44,489 nt of DNA from Betaproteobacteria bacterium. GTDB taxonomy: Bacteria > Pseudomonadota > Gammaproteobacteria > Burkholderiales > SG8-41. Below the pieces are notes generated by a model. That model was not told the origin of the DNA and ran no database searches. It saw only the letters and a list, made by a program, of their open reading frames with translations. The translations under genes and the position numbers were made by a program. The stretch lies in the NCBI GenBank assembly GCA_016868035.1, contig VGID01000034.1:1-44489 (forward strand). Reading direction: 5' to 3'. This document shows, piece by piece, positions 24,499 through 34,976 of the stretch. How positions within the stretch are numbered: the first letter of the stretch is position 1; every line of letters starts with the position of its first letter.

Positions 24499-27309
24499 CT
24501 ACACTCTTTGAAGTTCGGCGAGCGCCTTGCCCCCGCCGTAGCTCGAGCGCGGCGTCAACTCGCCGCCGCGCATCACCTTCACCGCGCAGTACTTGAATTC
24601 CGGTATCTTGCCGAACGGATCGAGCGCCGGATTGGTGAGCAGGTTCGCCGCCGCCTCGTAGAAGCAGAACGGGATGAACACCGCACCGCGCGGCGTTCCA
24701 TCGTCCGCGCGCGCGTAGAGCGAGATGATGCCGCGGCGCGACTCCACGGTGACGACATCGCCCGGCCTCGCGCCGATTCGATCCAGGTCGAGCGGGTGCA
24801 GCGAGGCCACCGGCTCGGGCTCGATCGCATCGAGCACCGCCGCGCGGCGCGTGATCGCGCCGGTGTGCCAGTGCTCGAGCTGGCGCCCCGTGATGAGCAC
24901 GAACGGAAACTCCTCGTCCGGGCGCTCGGCGGCCGGAACGATGTCGGCCGGCACGAACTTGCCGCGCCCCGTCGGCGTCGGGAATTTTTCGGTGAACACC
25001 ACCGGCTCTCCCGGATCGCCCTCCTTCTCGCACGGATACGTGACGCAGCTCTCCTCTTCGAGCCGCTTCCACGTGATGCCGGCGATCGAGGGCATCGCCT
25101 TTCGCATCTCGTCGAACACGTCGGCCGCGCCCCCGTAGCTCCAGTCGAGCCCCATGCGGCGCGCGATCTCCTGGATGATCCACAGATCGGGTTTCGCTTC
25201 GCCCGGCGCGGCGAGCGCCTGCCGTCCCAGCTGCACCATGCGGTCGGTGTTGGTCACCGTGCCGGTCTTCTCCGGCCACGCGGTCGCCGGCAGGATCACG
25301 TCGGCGTAGTAGCAGGTCTCCGTCAGGAAGATCTCCTGCACCACCAGGCAGTCGAGCTTGGCGAGCCCCTCGCGCGCGTGGTGCGCGTCGGGATCGGACA
25401 TCGCGGGGTTCTCGCCCATGATGTACATGCCGCGGATCCTGCCCTCGTGCACCGCGTCCATGATCTCGACCACCGTGAGCCCCGGCTTGGGATCGAGCGC
25501 GGTGCCCCAGAGCTTTTCGAAGCGCGCGCGCGCTTCGCCGTTGTCCACGCGCTGATAATCCGGGAACACCATCGGGATCAGCCCCGAGTCGGAAGCGCCC
25601 TGCACGTTGTTCTGCCCGCGCAGCGGATGCAGGCCCGTACCCGGGCGGCCGACCTGGCCCGTCATCAGGCACAGCGCGATCAGGCAGCGCGCGTTGTCGG
25701 TGCCGTGCACGTGCTGCGAGATCCCCATGCCCCACAGGATCATCGAAGCCTTCGACTTCGCGTAGAGCCGTGCCACTTCCCTGATCGTTTCCGCGGGGAT
25801 GCCGCAGATCGGCGCCATCGCCTCGGGGCTGTAGCCTTCGACGTTTTTCCGAAGCGCTTCGTAGCCGGTGGTGCGGCTCTTGACGAAGTCCTCGTTCACC
25901 ATCCCCTCGTGCACGATCGTATGCATCATGGCGTTCAGGAACGCCACATCGGTGTCGGGCTTGAACTGCAGGAAATAGGCCGCGTGGCGCGAGAGCTCGG
26001 AGCGCCGCGGATCGGCGTAGATGAGCTTGGCGCCCTTCTTCGCGGCGTTCTTGATCCAGGTTGCGGCCACCGGGTGGTTGGACACGGGGTTCGCGCCGAT
26101 GAGGAAGATCACTTCCGCGCGCGCGACGTCGTTTACCTGGTTCGACACCGCGCCCGATCCGATGCCTTCGAGCAGCGCCACGACCGAAGAGGCGTGGCAC
26201 AGCCGCGTGCAGTGATCCACGTTGTTCGAGCCGAAGCCCGTGCGCACCAGCTTCTGGAACAGATACGCTTCCTCGTTGGTGCCTTTCGCCGAGCCGAAAC
26301 CGGCGAGCGCGTGCTTGCCGCGCCCGTCGCGGATCTTCTTCAAGCCCCCGGCAGCGAGGTCGAGCGCTTCTTCCCAGCTCGCCTCGCGGAAGTGTTCCAG
26401 CGGGGTTGCCGGGTCCATCGTGAAGTCCGCATGCTTGGGCACGCCCTTTTTGCGGATCAGCGGCTTCGTGAGGCGTTGCTTGTGATGCACGTAATCGAAT
26501 CCGTAGCGTCCCTTCACGCAAAGACGCCCGTGGTTCGAGGGCCCGTCCGCGCCGTCGACGTAGAGGATCCTGTTGTCCTTCACGGCGTAATCGATCTGGC
26601 AGCCGACCCCGCAGTACGGGCACACCGAGCGCACTTTCTTGTCGGGCTTCACCATGCCCACGCCGCGCGCCGGCATGAGCGCCCCGGTCGGACACGCCTG
26701 CACGCACTCCCCGCACGCGACGCAGGTCGATTCGCCCATCGGATCGTCGAGGTCGAACACGATCTTGGAGTGCTCGCCCCGGAAAGCGTACCCGATCACG
26801 TCGTTCACCTGCTCTTCGCGGCAGGCGCGCACGCAACGCGTGCACTGGATGCAGGAATCGAGGTCGACCGCGATTCCGAAGTGCGTGAGATCGGGCTTGG
26901 GCTGGTGGCGCGGCGCGAAGCGCGGCTTGCCGACCTTGAGCTTTTTCGCCCAGAAGTCGAGCTCCGAGTCGGGTGTATGGCGCTCCTTCGGCATGTCGGA
27001 GAGCAGGAGCTCCAGCACCATCTTCTGCGAGGCAAGAGAGCGCTCGTTGTCGGTCGTCACCTCCATGCCCGGCGCCGGCTTCCTGCAGCACGCGGGCGCC
27101 AGCACCCGCTCGCCCTTGACCTCGACCATGCACGCACGGCAATTGCCGTCCGGACGCATCCCCTGCTTGTAGCAGAGGTGCGGGATCTCCACGCCGTAGC
27201 GCTTGGCGGTCTGGAGGATGGTCTCGGTGGAGCTGCCGACGACATTGCTGCCGTTCAGCTTGAATTCCACCGGCATCGCGGCCAGTTCTTCCTTCGTCAT
27301 CGCCGTCAT
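24499..27309 (-). CDS. fdhA: Formate dehydrogenase, molybdenum/tungsten catalytic subunit
   Basis: 936-aa cytoplasmic catalytic subunit. N-terminal NuoG-like [2Fe-2S] site: C46, C57, C60, C74/75. Two ferredoxin-type [4Fe-4S] sites: C153/156/159/163 and C196/199/202/206. One proximal [4Fe-4S]: C230/233/237/264. The metal-binding Cys lies in VDHCTRLCHASS (C371), so this is a Cys, not selenocysteine, enzyme. Molybdopterin-binding segments LIGANPVSNHP, GENPAMSDPD and the C-terminal domain near FVLITGRQLEHWHTG are present. The His-Cys3 cluster motif found after the [2Fe-2S] site in NuoG and FdsA is missing (residues 100-125). Partner FdhB lies upstream; no fdhD or delta-subunit gene is in the window. 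Confidence 0.93.
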   Translation of the reverse strand: MTAMTKEELAAMPVEFKLNGSNVVGSSTETILQTAKRYGVEIPHLCYKQGMRPDGNCRACMVEVKGERVLAPACCRKPAPGMEVTTDNERSLASQKMVLELLLSDMPKERHTPDSELDFWAKKLKVGKPRFAPRHQPKPDLTHFGIAVDLDSCIQCTRCVRACREEQVNDVIGYAFRGEHSKIVFDLDDPMGESTCVACGECVQACPTGALMPARGVGMVKPDKKVRSVCPYCGVGCQIDYAVKDNRILYVDGADGPSNHGRLCVKGRYGFDYVHHKQRLTKPLIRKKGVPKHADFTMDPATPLEHFREASWEEALDLAAGGLKKIRDGRGKHALAGFGSAKGTNEEAYLFQKLVRTGFGSNNVDHCTRLCHASSVVALLEGIGSGAVSNQVNDVARAEVIFLIGANPVSNHPVAATWIKNAAKKGAKLIYADPRRSELSRHAAYFLQFKPDTDVAFLNAMMHTIVHEGMVNEDFVKSRTTGYEALRKNVEGYSPEAMAPICGIPAETIREVARLYAKSKASMILWGMGISQHVHGTDNARCLIALCLMTGQVGRPGTGLHPLRGQNNVQGASDSGLIPMVFPDYQRVDNGEARARFEKLWGTALDPKPGLTVVEIMDAVHEGRIRGMYIMGENPAMSDPDAHHAREGLAKLDCLVVQEIFLTETCYYADVILPATAWPEKTGTVTNTDRMVQLGRQALAAPGEAKPDLWIIQEIARRMGLDWSYGGAADVFDEMRKAMPSIAGITWKRLEEESCVTYPCEKEGDPGEPVVFTEKFPTPTGRGKFVPADIVPAAERPDEEFPFVLITGRQLEHWHTGAITRRAAVLDAIEPEPVASLHPLDLDRIGARPGDVVTVESRRGIISLYARADDGTPRGAVFIPFCFYEAAANLLTNPALDPFGKIPEFKYCAVKVMRGGELTPRSSYGGGKALAELQRV

Positions 27310-27372
27310 GGGTCACCTTCGCTGAGGTAGGGGGTGAGCCGGCAGATCTCTGCCGTCTCTTCCGGCCCTCTC

Positions 27373-27456
27373 AATCCTCGATCCTCATTCCTCAATCCTC
27401 AATCCTCAATCCTCAATCCTCAATCCTCAATCCTCAATCCTCAATCCTCGATCCTC
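27373..27456. repeat. Heptanucleotide tandem repeat (AATCCTC)12
   Basis: Twelve back-to-back 7-mers, nine perfect AATCCTC and three one-base variants (GATCCTC twice, ATTCCTC once). The array fills most of the fdhB-fdhA gap and so lies in the fdhA mRNA leader. The unit is not a multiple of three, but the array is non-coding in the current frames. Confidence 0.9.
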
Positions 27457-27483
27457 ACCCGACTTCCTTCGGGAAGTACTTCA

Positions 27484-29115
27484 TCACACAGCGTATCGCG
27501 CCGCCTGTCCCAGGCCGCAGATCGAGGCATCCGCCATCGCCACCGAGAGCTCCTCGAGCAGCTTCTGGTCCCAGTGCGGCGCTCCCATCAGCGTCACGGC
27601 CTTGGCGGTGCCCACCCGGCACGGCGTGCACTGCCCACAGGATTCGTCCGCAAAGAACCGCATCAAGTTCCGCGCCGCCGCGGCCGCCCTGTCCCGGTCG
27701 GAGAGCACGATGATCGCCGCCGAGCCGATGAAGCAGCCGTGCTCGTTCAACGTGTCGAAGTCGAGCGGGATATCGCCCATGGAAGCGGGCAGGATGCCCC
27801 CCGAAGCCCCACCCGGGAGATACGCGTAGAACGCGTGCCCCGGCAGCATGCCCCCGCAGTATTCCTCGATCAGCTCCTTCACCGTGATGCCGGCCGGCGC
27901 GAGATGCACGCCCGGTTTCTTCACGCGCCCCGACACCGAGAACGAGCGCGGTCCCTTGCGCCCGTGGCGGCCCTGCGAAGCGAACCAGGCTCCGCCTTTT
28001 TCCAGGATCTCGCGCACCCAGTATAGCGTTTCCATGTTGTGCTCGAGCGTCGGATAGCCGAAGAGCCCGACTTGCGCGACGTACGGGGGCCGCAGCCGCG
28101 GCATGCCGCGCTTGCCCTCGATGGATTCGATCATCGCCGACTCCTCGCCGCAGATGTACGCGCCCGCTCCGCGCCGCAGGATGATCGGCGGCAGCGGACA
28201 CGGCGGATCCGCCTGCAGCGCCGCGAGCTCGCGCTCGAGGATCGCGCGGCACCCCGCGTACTCGTCGCGCAGATAGATATAGACCTCGGCGATCTGGACG
28301 GTCCATGCGGCGATGATCGCGCCCTCGAGGAAGCGGTGCGGGTCGCGCTCGAGGTAGTAGCGGTCCTTGAACGTGCCCGGCTCGCCCTCGTCGATGTTGA
28401 CCGCGAGCAGCCGCGGCGCCGGCTCACCGCGGACGATGCGCCACTTGCGTCCCGCCGGGAAGCCCGCGCCGCCCAGGCCGCGCAGCGCGGAGTCCTCCAT
28501 GGCCTTGATGATCGTTTCCGCGTCGCGTTTTCCCGCGAGGCATTCCGCGAGCAGGCGGTATCCGCCTTTCCTGCGGTATTCCGCATAGCCGGTGTATTTG
28601 CCCACCGGGCACCTGGTCTTGCCCGCCGCGACGAGCGGCCGCACCTTGGCGAGCGTCGCCTGCGCGACCGGATTCTGTCCCACGATGGCGACCGGCGCCT
28701 GCTCGCAGCGGCCCACGCACGGGGCGGGCTTCACGCGCACGTCCTTGCCGAGCGCGCGCTGGAGTTCTGCCATGAGCTCCTGCGCACCCGCAAGCTCGCA
28801 CGAGAGCGAATCGCATACGCGCACCGTCAACGCCGGCGGCCGCGCATCGCCCTCCTTCACCACGTCGAAATGGTGATAGAAGGTCGCAACCTCGTAGACT
28901 TCGGTCTGCGCGAGGCCCATCTCGGCCGCGAGCGCCACCGCGTGCGCTGCGGAAATATGCCCGTAGCGGTCCTGGATCCTGTGCAGATGCTCGATGAGCA
29001 GGTCACGCCGGCGCGGCGCGTTGCCGAGCAGCGCGCGCACCTCGGCGCGCGCCCGCGGTTCGACGACGCGGCCCTTGGGCTTGCCGCGCGCTGCGCGCTC
29101 ACGCTTGCTGGCCAC
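27484..29115 (-). CDS. fdhB: Formate dehydrogenase NuoE-NuoF fusion subunit, C-terminally frameshifted
   Basis: 543-aa diaphorase subunit. Residues 20-150 are NuoE-like with a [2Fe-2S] site (C101, C106, C133, C137). The remainder is NuoF-like: RGLGGAGFPAGRKW (NADH), NIDEGEPGTFKDR (FMN), YICGEESAMIESIEGKRG, and a [4Fe-4S] site SCGQCTPCR plus the last Cys in SICGLG. This passes electrons from FdhA to NAD+. The fusion resembles FDH1-type enzymes of methylotrophs. After SICGLGQAA the frame ends in RYAV. The expected tail (IRCVMKYFPKEVG) is readable one frame over at 27455-27495, indicating a small deletion or sequencing error. All cluster ligands are retained. GTG start with GGAGGAG upstream. Confidence 0.9.
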   Translation of the reverse strand: MASKRERAARGKPKGRVVEPRARAEVRALLGNAPRRRDLLIEHLHRIQDRYGHISAAHAVALAAEMGLAQTEVYEVATFYHHFDVVKEGDARPPALTVRVCDSLSCELAGAQELMAELQRALGKDVRVKPAPCVGRCEQAPVAIVGQNPVAQATLAKVRPLVAAGKTRCPVGKYTGYAEYRRKGGYRLLAECLAGKRDAETIIKAMEDSALRGLGGAGFPAGRKWRIVRGEPAPRLLAVNIDEGEPGTFKDRYYLERDPHRFLEGAIIAAWTVQIAEVYIYLRDEYAGCRAILERELAALQADPPCPLPPIILRRGAGAYICGEESAMIESIEGKRGMPRLRPPYVAQVGLFGYPTLEHNMETLYWVREILEKGGAWFASQGRHGRKGPRSFSVSGRVKKPGVHLAPAGITVKELIEEYCGGMLPGHAFYAYLPGGASGGILPASMGDIPLDFDTLNEHGCFIGSAAIIVLSDRDRAAAAARNLMRFFADESCGQCTPCRVGTAKAVTLMGAPHWDQKLLEELSVAMADASICGLGQAARYAV

Positions 29116-29196
29116 TATTTTGACTCTCCTCCTCCGTCGCGGGCGGGGCGCTGCCGCCCGCCCAGCGATTATCGTCCGACGAATCCCGCGCAGTTT

Positions 29197-31244
<2,048 letters not shown>

Positions 31245-31301
31245 GGCTGGAGGCGGGCTCGGCTTTCGTTGCGCGGGGCCAACTGCGGCGGAACGGGGCT
31301 C

Positions 31302-31344
31302 AATCTATTACAGGGGATTGTGGGCCGGCCTTGACCGAAGTCAA
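31302..31344 (-). promoter_or_regulatory. Crp/Fnr-type promoter upstream of sucC
   Basis: On the minus strand TTGACTTCGGTCAA (31344-31331) is a perfect TTGAC-N4-GTCAA dyad. Exactly 23 bases later comes TAGATT (31307-31302), a four-of-six match to a -10 hexamer. The spacing is identical to that of the oxc promoter. The transcript would start near 31295, about 50 nt before sucC. Confidence 0.55.
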
Positions 31345-31912
31345 TTTTCGGGTCTGCGTGCAGACCATTGCCCGGAAAACAGGGAAACGCCGCATCGCGG
31401 TGTGCGTCCCGCGATGCGCGGCCGTCACTGCATCGTCGCAGTATAACAAACCGTCCTACCGCAACCCGCCGGAGCGCATCGTGCTCACGTGCGACTCGTC
31501 CATGCAATTTCGGCGGCGGCGGCGCACCAGGCGTGCGCTCGCGTGCGCGCTACGACACTCACCGGCAGCGTGTTCGCGTCCGCGCGCGCGCGCGCTAGCT
31601 TACATTGGGCGGTAGAGGGCGATATTGTGCGCTGCCGCATCGCGGACTCTCGAGGCGAAACGTAGCTGCAAAGTTACCACTCACTACAGGAGGATCCCCA
31701 AAACACGCAACGGTTTACGGTGCGCTGACATTCCGCCAAGCAAGGAGTGGAGAGCATGCCATAGTTTGGCAGACCCGGCACGGCGACAACACGCCCTCGA
31801 CCCGGGCGAAATGCAAGCGCTTGCTACTGCGGTACAGCAGACGCCGGTTACGTGCAACGATCGGTGTAATTCCAGGAGTGCGCCAGGGATGGCCGGAAGG
31901 CGGCTTCGGCGT
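31345..31912. other. Intergenic, no gene seen
   Basis: About 570 bp between the sucC promoter and uspA with no convincing coding sequence on either strand. It contains a CG-alternating tract (GCGCGCGCGC near 31580). Open frames here are short or run antisense into neighbours. No terminator or RNA gene was recognised. Confidence 0.4.
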
Positions 31913-32353
31913 TCAGCGCACGACCAGCACGGGGATGCGCGTGTGGGTCAGCACCTTGCGCGTCTCGCTGCCGAGCAATACCGCCGCGAGCCCTTTGCGC
32001 CCGTGCGAGGTCATCACGATCAGATCGCATTTGCGCGCCTCGGCGATCTTCAGGATCGCGTCGTAGGGATGGTCGCTCGTCTCGCACGCGGTGTCGCACG
32101 GCACGGAAGCCTGCTCCGCCCTCTTGCGCACGAATGCGAGATAGTTTTCCGCGCGCTGCTTGGCTTCTTCCTCGATGCGCTCCTCGGTCACCGGATCGAA
32201 CGCGCCTTCGTAAGCGATCAACAGGTGATAGTCGGGAATCACGTGGATGCCGGTGATCTTGGCCTGGTGGATTTTCGCGAGATCCACCGCGATCTGCACC
32301 GCGCGCTGCGACAGCTCGGAGCCGTCAGTCGGTACCAGGATGTTCTTGAACAT
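31913..32353 (-). CDS. Universal stress protein, UspA family
   Basis: 146-aa cytoplasmic protein starting MFKNILVPTDGSELSQRAVQIAVDL. The nucleotide-binding loop is TSHGRKGLAAVLLGSETRKVL, the usual G-x2-G-x9-G-S with Thr in place of the first Gly. A GGAAGGA site precedes the ATG. It differs clearly from the UspA protein at 21409-21837, so the two are not recent duplicates. Monocistronic by position. Function beyond stress tolerance cannot be inferred. Confidence 0.88.
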   Translation of the reverse strand: MFKNILVPTDGSELSQRAVQIAVDLAKIHQAKITGIHVIPDYHLLIAYEGAFDPVTEERIEEEAKQRAENYLAFVRKRAEQASVPCDTACETSDHPYDAILKIAEARKCDLIVMTSHGRKGLAAVLLGSETRKVLTHTRIPVLVVR

Positions 32354-32556
32354 CGGTCCTTCCCCCCGGTGACGAGGCCCTCCTCCTCCCTCATTCGATT
32401 ATCCGGACCTCATGGGGAAGCTTGTCTTTCCGCGGGCCCGCTGTCAAGCGGCCGCGACGCGCGCGAAGCCGCCCGCCCGGCCCGACGAGGATCCGGGCAC
32501 ACACCCGATATAATCGGCTCGCTACAAGCCCTTACGGCGGCCCGAGGCGCGAACCA

Positions 32557-33597
32557 GTGCGACGCGTGATGACATTCGTCGGCGACGTGAATCTGATGAA
32601 CGTCGCGGATCCGGAAGCGCCCTTCGCGCGCGTGCGCGACGCGCTGCGCGCCACCGACGTCCTGTTCGGAAATCTCGAGTGCTGCCTCTACGAGCCGCCC
32701 GCCGCACGCGCGCTCTCCGGCGAGGGTTTTTATGCGCCGCCCGCAACCGGGCGCGCGCTCGTGCTGGCGGGGTTTCACGCGGTCGGCACCGCCAACAACG
32801 TGAATTACGGCTCCGAGGCGATCCTGCGTTCGCTGCAGGAACTCGACCGCATGGGCATCGCACACACCGGCAGCGGCGCCGACCATGCTGCCGCCAGCGC
32901 GCACGCCGTCGTCGAGCGCAGCGGCCAGCGCTACGGGTTCCTGCAGCGCACTTCGGTCTATTGGCCGACCAATCACGAGGCCGGCGAGCGCTCGCCCGGC
33001 GTCGCGGTGATCCGCGGCCACACCGCGTATCAGCTGCCCCTGCACAAGACGCGGCCCGAAATTCCGCCGGCGAACCGCCCCGGAGTGCCGCCGGTGATCG
33101 TCACCTGGGCCGATCCGGACTACCTCGCAGCATACCGGCGGGATCTCGCTGCGCTGCGCGCGCAGGCCGACATCGTGGTCGCCTCGCATCACTGGGGCCT
33201 CCACCAGGACGTGCTCGCGTACATGACCGAGATCGCGCATGCGTCGATCGACGCCGGCGCCGACGTCGTCGTCGGGCACGGCCCGCATTTCCCGCTGGCG
33301 GTGGAGTTCTACCGCGGCAAGCCCGTCTTCTACGGCCTAGGCAGCTTCTCGTTCCACACTGGGCACGGGGGCCGCCGGCACGGCGACTGGATCGGGCTGC
33401 TCGCGCGCGTGGCGCTGGAAGAGCGCTCGGTTGCCCGCGTCGCATTCGAGTTCGTGCGGCACAACGAGGCAAACGAAACCGTGCTGTGCGCGATGGACCG
33501 CGAGCAGACGGCGCTTGCCGACCTCGCCGCGCGCAGCGCCGCCTACGGTACCGCGATTGCGATCGAGGGCAACGAAGCGATCTGCACGCCGCGCTAG
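32557..33597 (+). CDS. CapA-like metallophosphatase-fold protein
   Basis: 346-aa protein of the CapA/PGA-synthesis family. Motifs: MTFVGDVNLMN at the start, DVLFGNLECCLYEPP (the N-L-E signature), VGTANNVNYGSEAI, ADIVVASHHWGLHQ, ADVVVGHGPHFPLAVEFY and VFYGLGSFSFH. Together they match the calcineurin-like fold in PF09587-type proteins. GTG 32557 is preferred, as GAGGCG lies upstream; ATG 32569 is possible. There is no obvious signal peptide, unlike CapA anchored for poly-gamma-glutamate synthesis, and no capBC genes are nearby, so a capsule role is doubtful. Its stop overlaps the convergent LysR gene stop. Confidence 0.75.
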   Translation: MRRVMTFVGDVNLMNVADPEAPFARVRDALRATDVLFGNLECCLYEPPAARALSGEGFYAPPATGRALVLAGFHAVGTANNVNYGSEAILRSLQELDRMGIAHTGSGADHAAASAHAVVERSGQRYGFLQRTSVYWPTNHEAGERSPGVAVIRGHTAYQLPLHKTRPEIPPANRPGVPPVIVTWADPDYLAAYRRDLAALRAQADIVVASHHWGLHQDVLAYMTEIAHASIDAGADVVVGHGPHFPLAVEFYRGKPVFYGLGSFSFHTGHGGRRHGDWIGLLARVALEERSVARVAFEFVRHNEANETVLCAMDREQTALADLAARSAAYGTAIAIEGNEAICTPR

Positions 33598-34532
33598 CGC
33601 CGCGGCGGCTTCGGGCGGAATCGGGTGAGCCGCGCGATCCGCCGGGCGCCTTCCGTGAGCAGGAACGCCTTGAACGCCGCGGCGACCGGGGGCAGGCGCT
33701 TGGTGCGCCGGTGCACCACGTGCCAGGCGCGCACTACGGGAAACCCCACGACGTCGAGCACCGCGAGCGTACCCGCCTGCAGCTCGAGTCCGATGGTGTG
33801 CGCCGGCAGGAACGAGATGCCCATCCCGGCGGTCACCGCCTGCTTGATGGTCTCGAAGCTGCGGATCTCCATCGCGATCACCGGCCTGAAGCGGCGCTCG
33901 AGCCAGGCCTCCTCCATCGAGATGCGGGTGTCGGAGCCGCGCTCGCGCACGATGAACTTCTCGGATTCGAGCGCCTCGAGCGCAACACGCCGCGTGCGCG
34001 CAAGCCGATGGCCCGGCGCGACGACAATGACGTGCGGTTGCGGGGCGAAGGCTTCGGCCACGGTGTCGGCCGCCTCCGGCGGCCGCAGCATGATGCCGAG
34101 GTCGGTCGCGTTCTCAGCGAGCTGGCGCAGGAGCTCCTCCCGGTTGTGCACGCTCAGCCCCACGCTCACTTCCTCGTGCCGCTCGCAAAACGCGGCGAGC
34201 AGGCGCGGAAAGAAGTAGTCGCCGGCGCTGATCACCGCGACGTTGAGCCTGCCGCCGCGAACGCCCTTCAGCGCGGCGAGCCCCTCTTCCGCTTCCCGGA
34301 ACTGGTTGATGATCCCGCGCGCGTGCGCGAGCACCTCCGCGCCCGCCGCGGTGAGAAAGATTTTCTTGCCGAGCTGCTCGTAGAGCGGCAGGCCGGCATG
34401 GCGCTCGAGCTGCTTCACCTGGATCGAGACCGCCGGCTGCGTGAGATGCAGTTCCTCCGCGGCGCGCGAGAACGAGAGATGGCGCGCCACCGCCTCGAAT
34501 ACCTTGAGCTGGCGCAGCGTCGCGTGCCTCAA
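33594..34532 (-). CDS. CbbR-type LysR transcription regulator
   Basis: 312-aa LysR regulator. Residues 1-60 hold the winged helix (FEAVARHLSFSRAAEELHLTQPAVSIQVKQLE). The effector domain from about 90 resembles CbbR: FIVRERGSDTRISMEE, FETIKQAVTAGMGISFLPAHTIGLEL, LDVVGFPVVRAWHVVHRRTKRL. The start appears to be TTG 34532 with GGAG seven bases upstream. No Calvin-cycle genes are in the window. CbbR relatives also control other one-carbon pathways (QscR of the serine cycle, for example). It diverges from the 97-aa gene across an AT-rich region with a likely operator. Confidence 0.85.
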   Translation of the reverse strand: MRHATLRQLKVFEAVARHLSFSRAAEELHLTQPAVSIQVKQLERHAGLPLYEQLGKKIFLTAAGAEVLAHARGIINQFREAEEGLAALKGVRGGRLNVAVISAGDYFFPRLLAAFCERHEEVSVGLSVHNREELLRQLAENATDLGIMLRPPEAADTVAEAFAPQPHVIVVAPGHRLARTRRVALEALESEKFIVRERGSDTRISMEEAWLERRFRPVIAMEIRSFETIKQAVTAGMGISFLPAHTIGLELQAGTLAVLDVVGFPVVRAWHVVHRRTKRLPPVAAAFKAFLLTEGARRIARLTRFRPKPPRR

Positions 34533-34550
34533 CGGCGGCTCCGATACATA

Positions 34551-34567
34551 AATGATATCTTATCATT
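34551..34567. promoter_or_regulatory. LysR-type operator dyad
   Basis: AATGATA and TATCATT form a perfect 7-bp dyad around TCT, in the AT-rich stretch (34545-34600) between the divergent LysR gene and the 97-aa gene. The region also contains TTA-N9-TAA spacing, as seen in CbbR-type sites. Location and symmetry suggest the regulator's own binding site. Confidence 0.5.
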
Positions 34568-34662
34568 AATATAATTAACTTTAACTATTCTTTATGATTG
34601 AACCCGCCTAGCATGGCTCCATCGCTGCCCGGCGGAAGCAGCCGGGCGCAAGGAGGCGAGCC

Positions 34663-34956
34663 ATGAGCACGATCGCAGCGGAAACGAGGGCGCCCGAAGC
34701 CGAGGACAGCGAGCGGCGCGCCTACAACGCGGCGTTCTGGCAGCTCGGGTTCAGCTGGCGGTGGGATGCGGAAACCTACCGCGAACTCGCCAAGATCCCG
34801 CACGAGAAGGAGCGCATCCGCGCCTACCTCGAGCGCCACCAGCCCCACCTGCTGAGAGCCTACAACGTCGAATTTCTGTGCGAGATGATCCGCGCGCGCA
34901 AGGCGGACCCGGCGGCGGCCAACGCCTTCAGCGTCAACAGCGCAACGCGCACCTGA
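34663..34956 (+). CDS. Small protein of unknown function, divergent from LysR
   Basis: 97-aa soluble protein. AAGGAGG (34650-34656) gives it one of the best ribosome sites in the window. The sequence is hydrophilic with a Trp-rich core (AAFWQLGFSWRWDAETYRELAKIP) followed by helical stretches (KERIRAYLERHQPHLLRAYN, VEFLCEMIRARK). There is no signal peptide, membrane segment or Cys-rich site, and I do not recognise the family. It shares its promoter region with the CbbR-type regulator, so it is probably that regulator's target. No gene follows on the same strand. Confidence 0.7.
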   Translation: MSTIAAETRAPEAEDSERRAYNAAFWQLGFSWRWDAETYRELAKIPHEKERIRAYLERHQPHLLRAYNVEFLCEMIRARKADPAAANAFSVNSATRT

Positions 34957-34976
34957 AGCGCGCGCCCAGCCGCGCT

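Noticed and set aside
23083-27330. A 1,415-codon open frame on the plus strand
   Set aside because: It is antisense to fhs and fdhA, both supported by family motifs and start signals. High GC in the third codon position leaves long stop-free antisense frames; the translation is Arg/His-rich with no recognisable domain.
27373-27456. CRISPR-like array
   Set aside because: The repeats are contiguous heptamers without spacers.
32557-33597. Poly-gamma-glutamate capsule locus
   Set aside because: The protein has the CapA fold, but there is no signal peptide and no capB or capC partner nearby.
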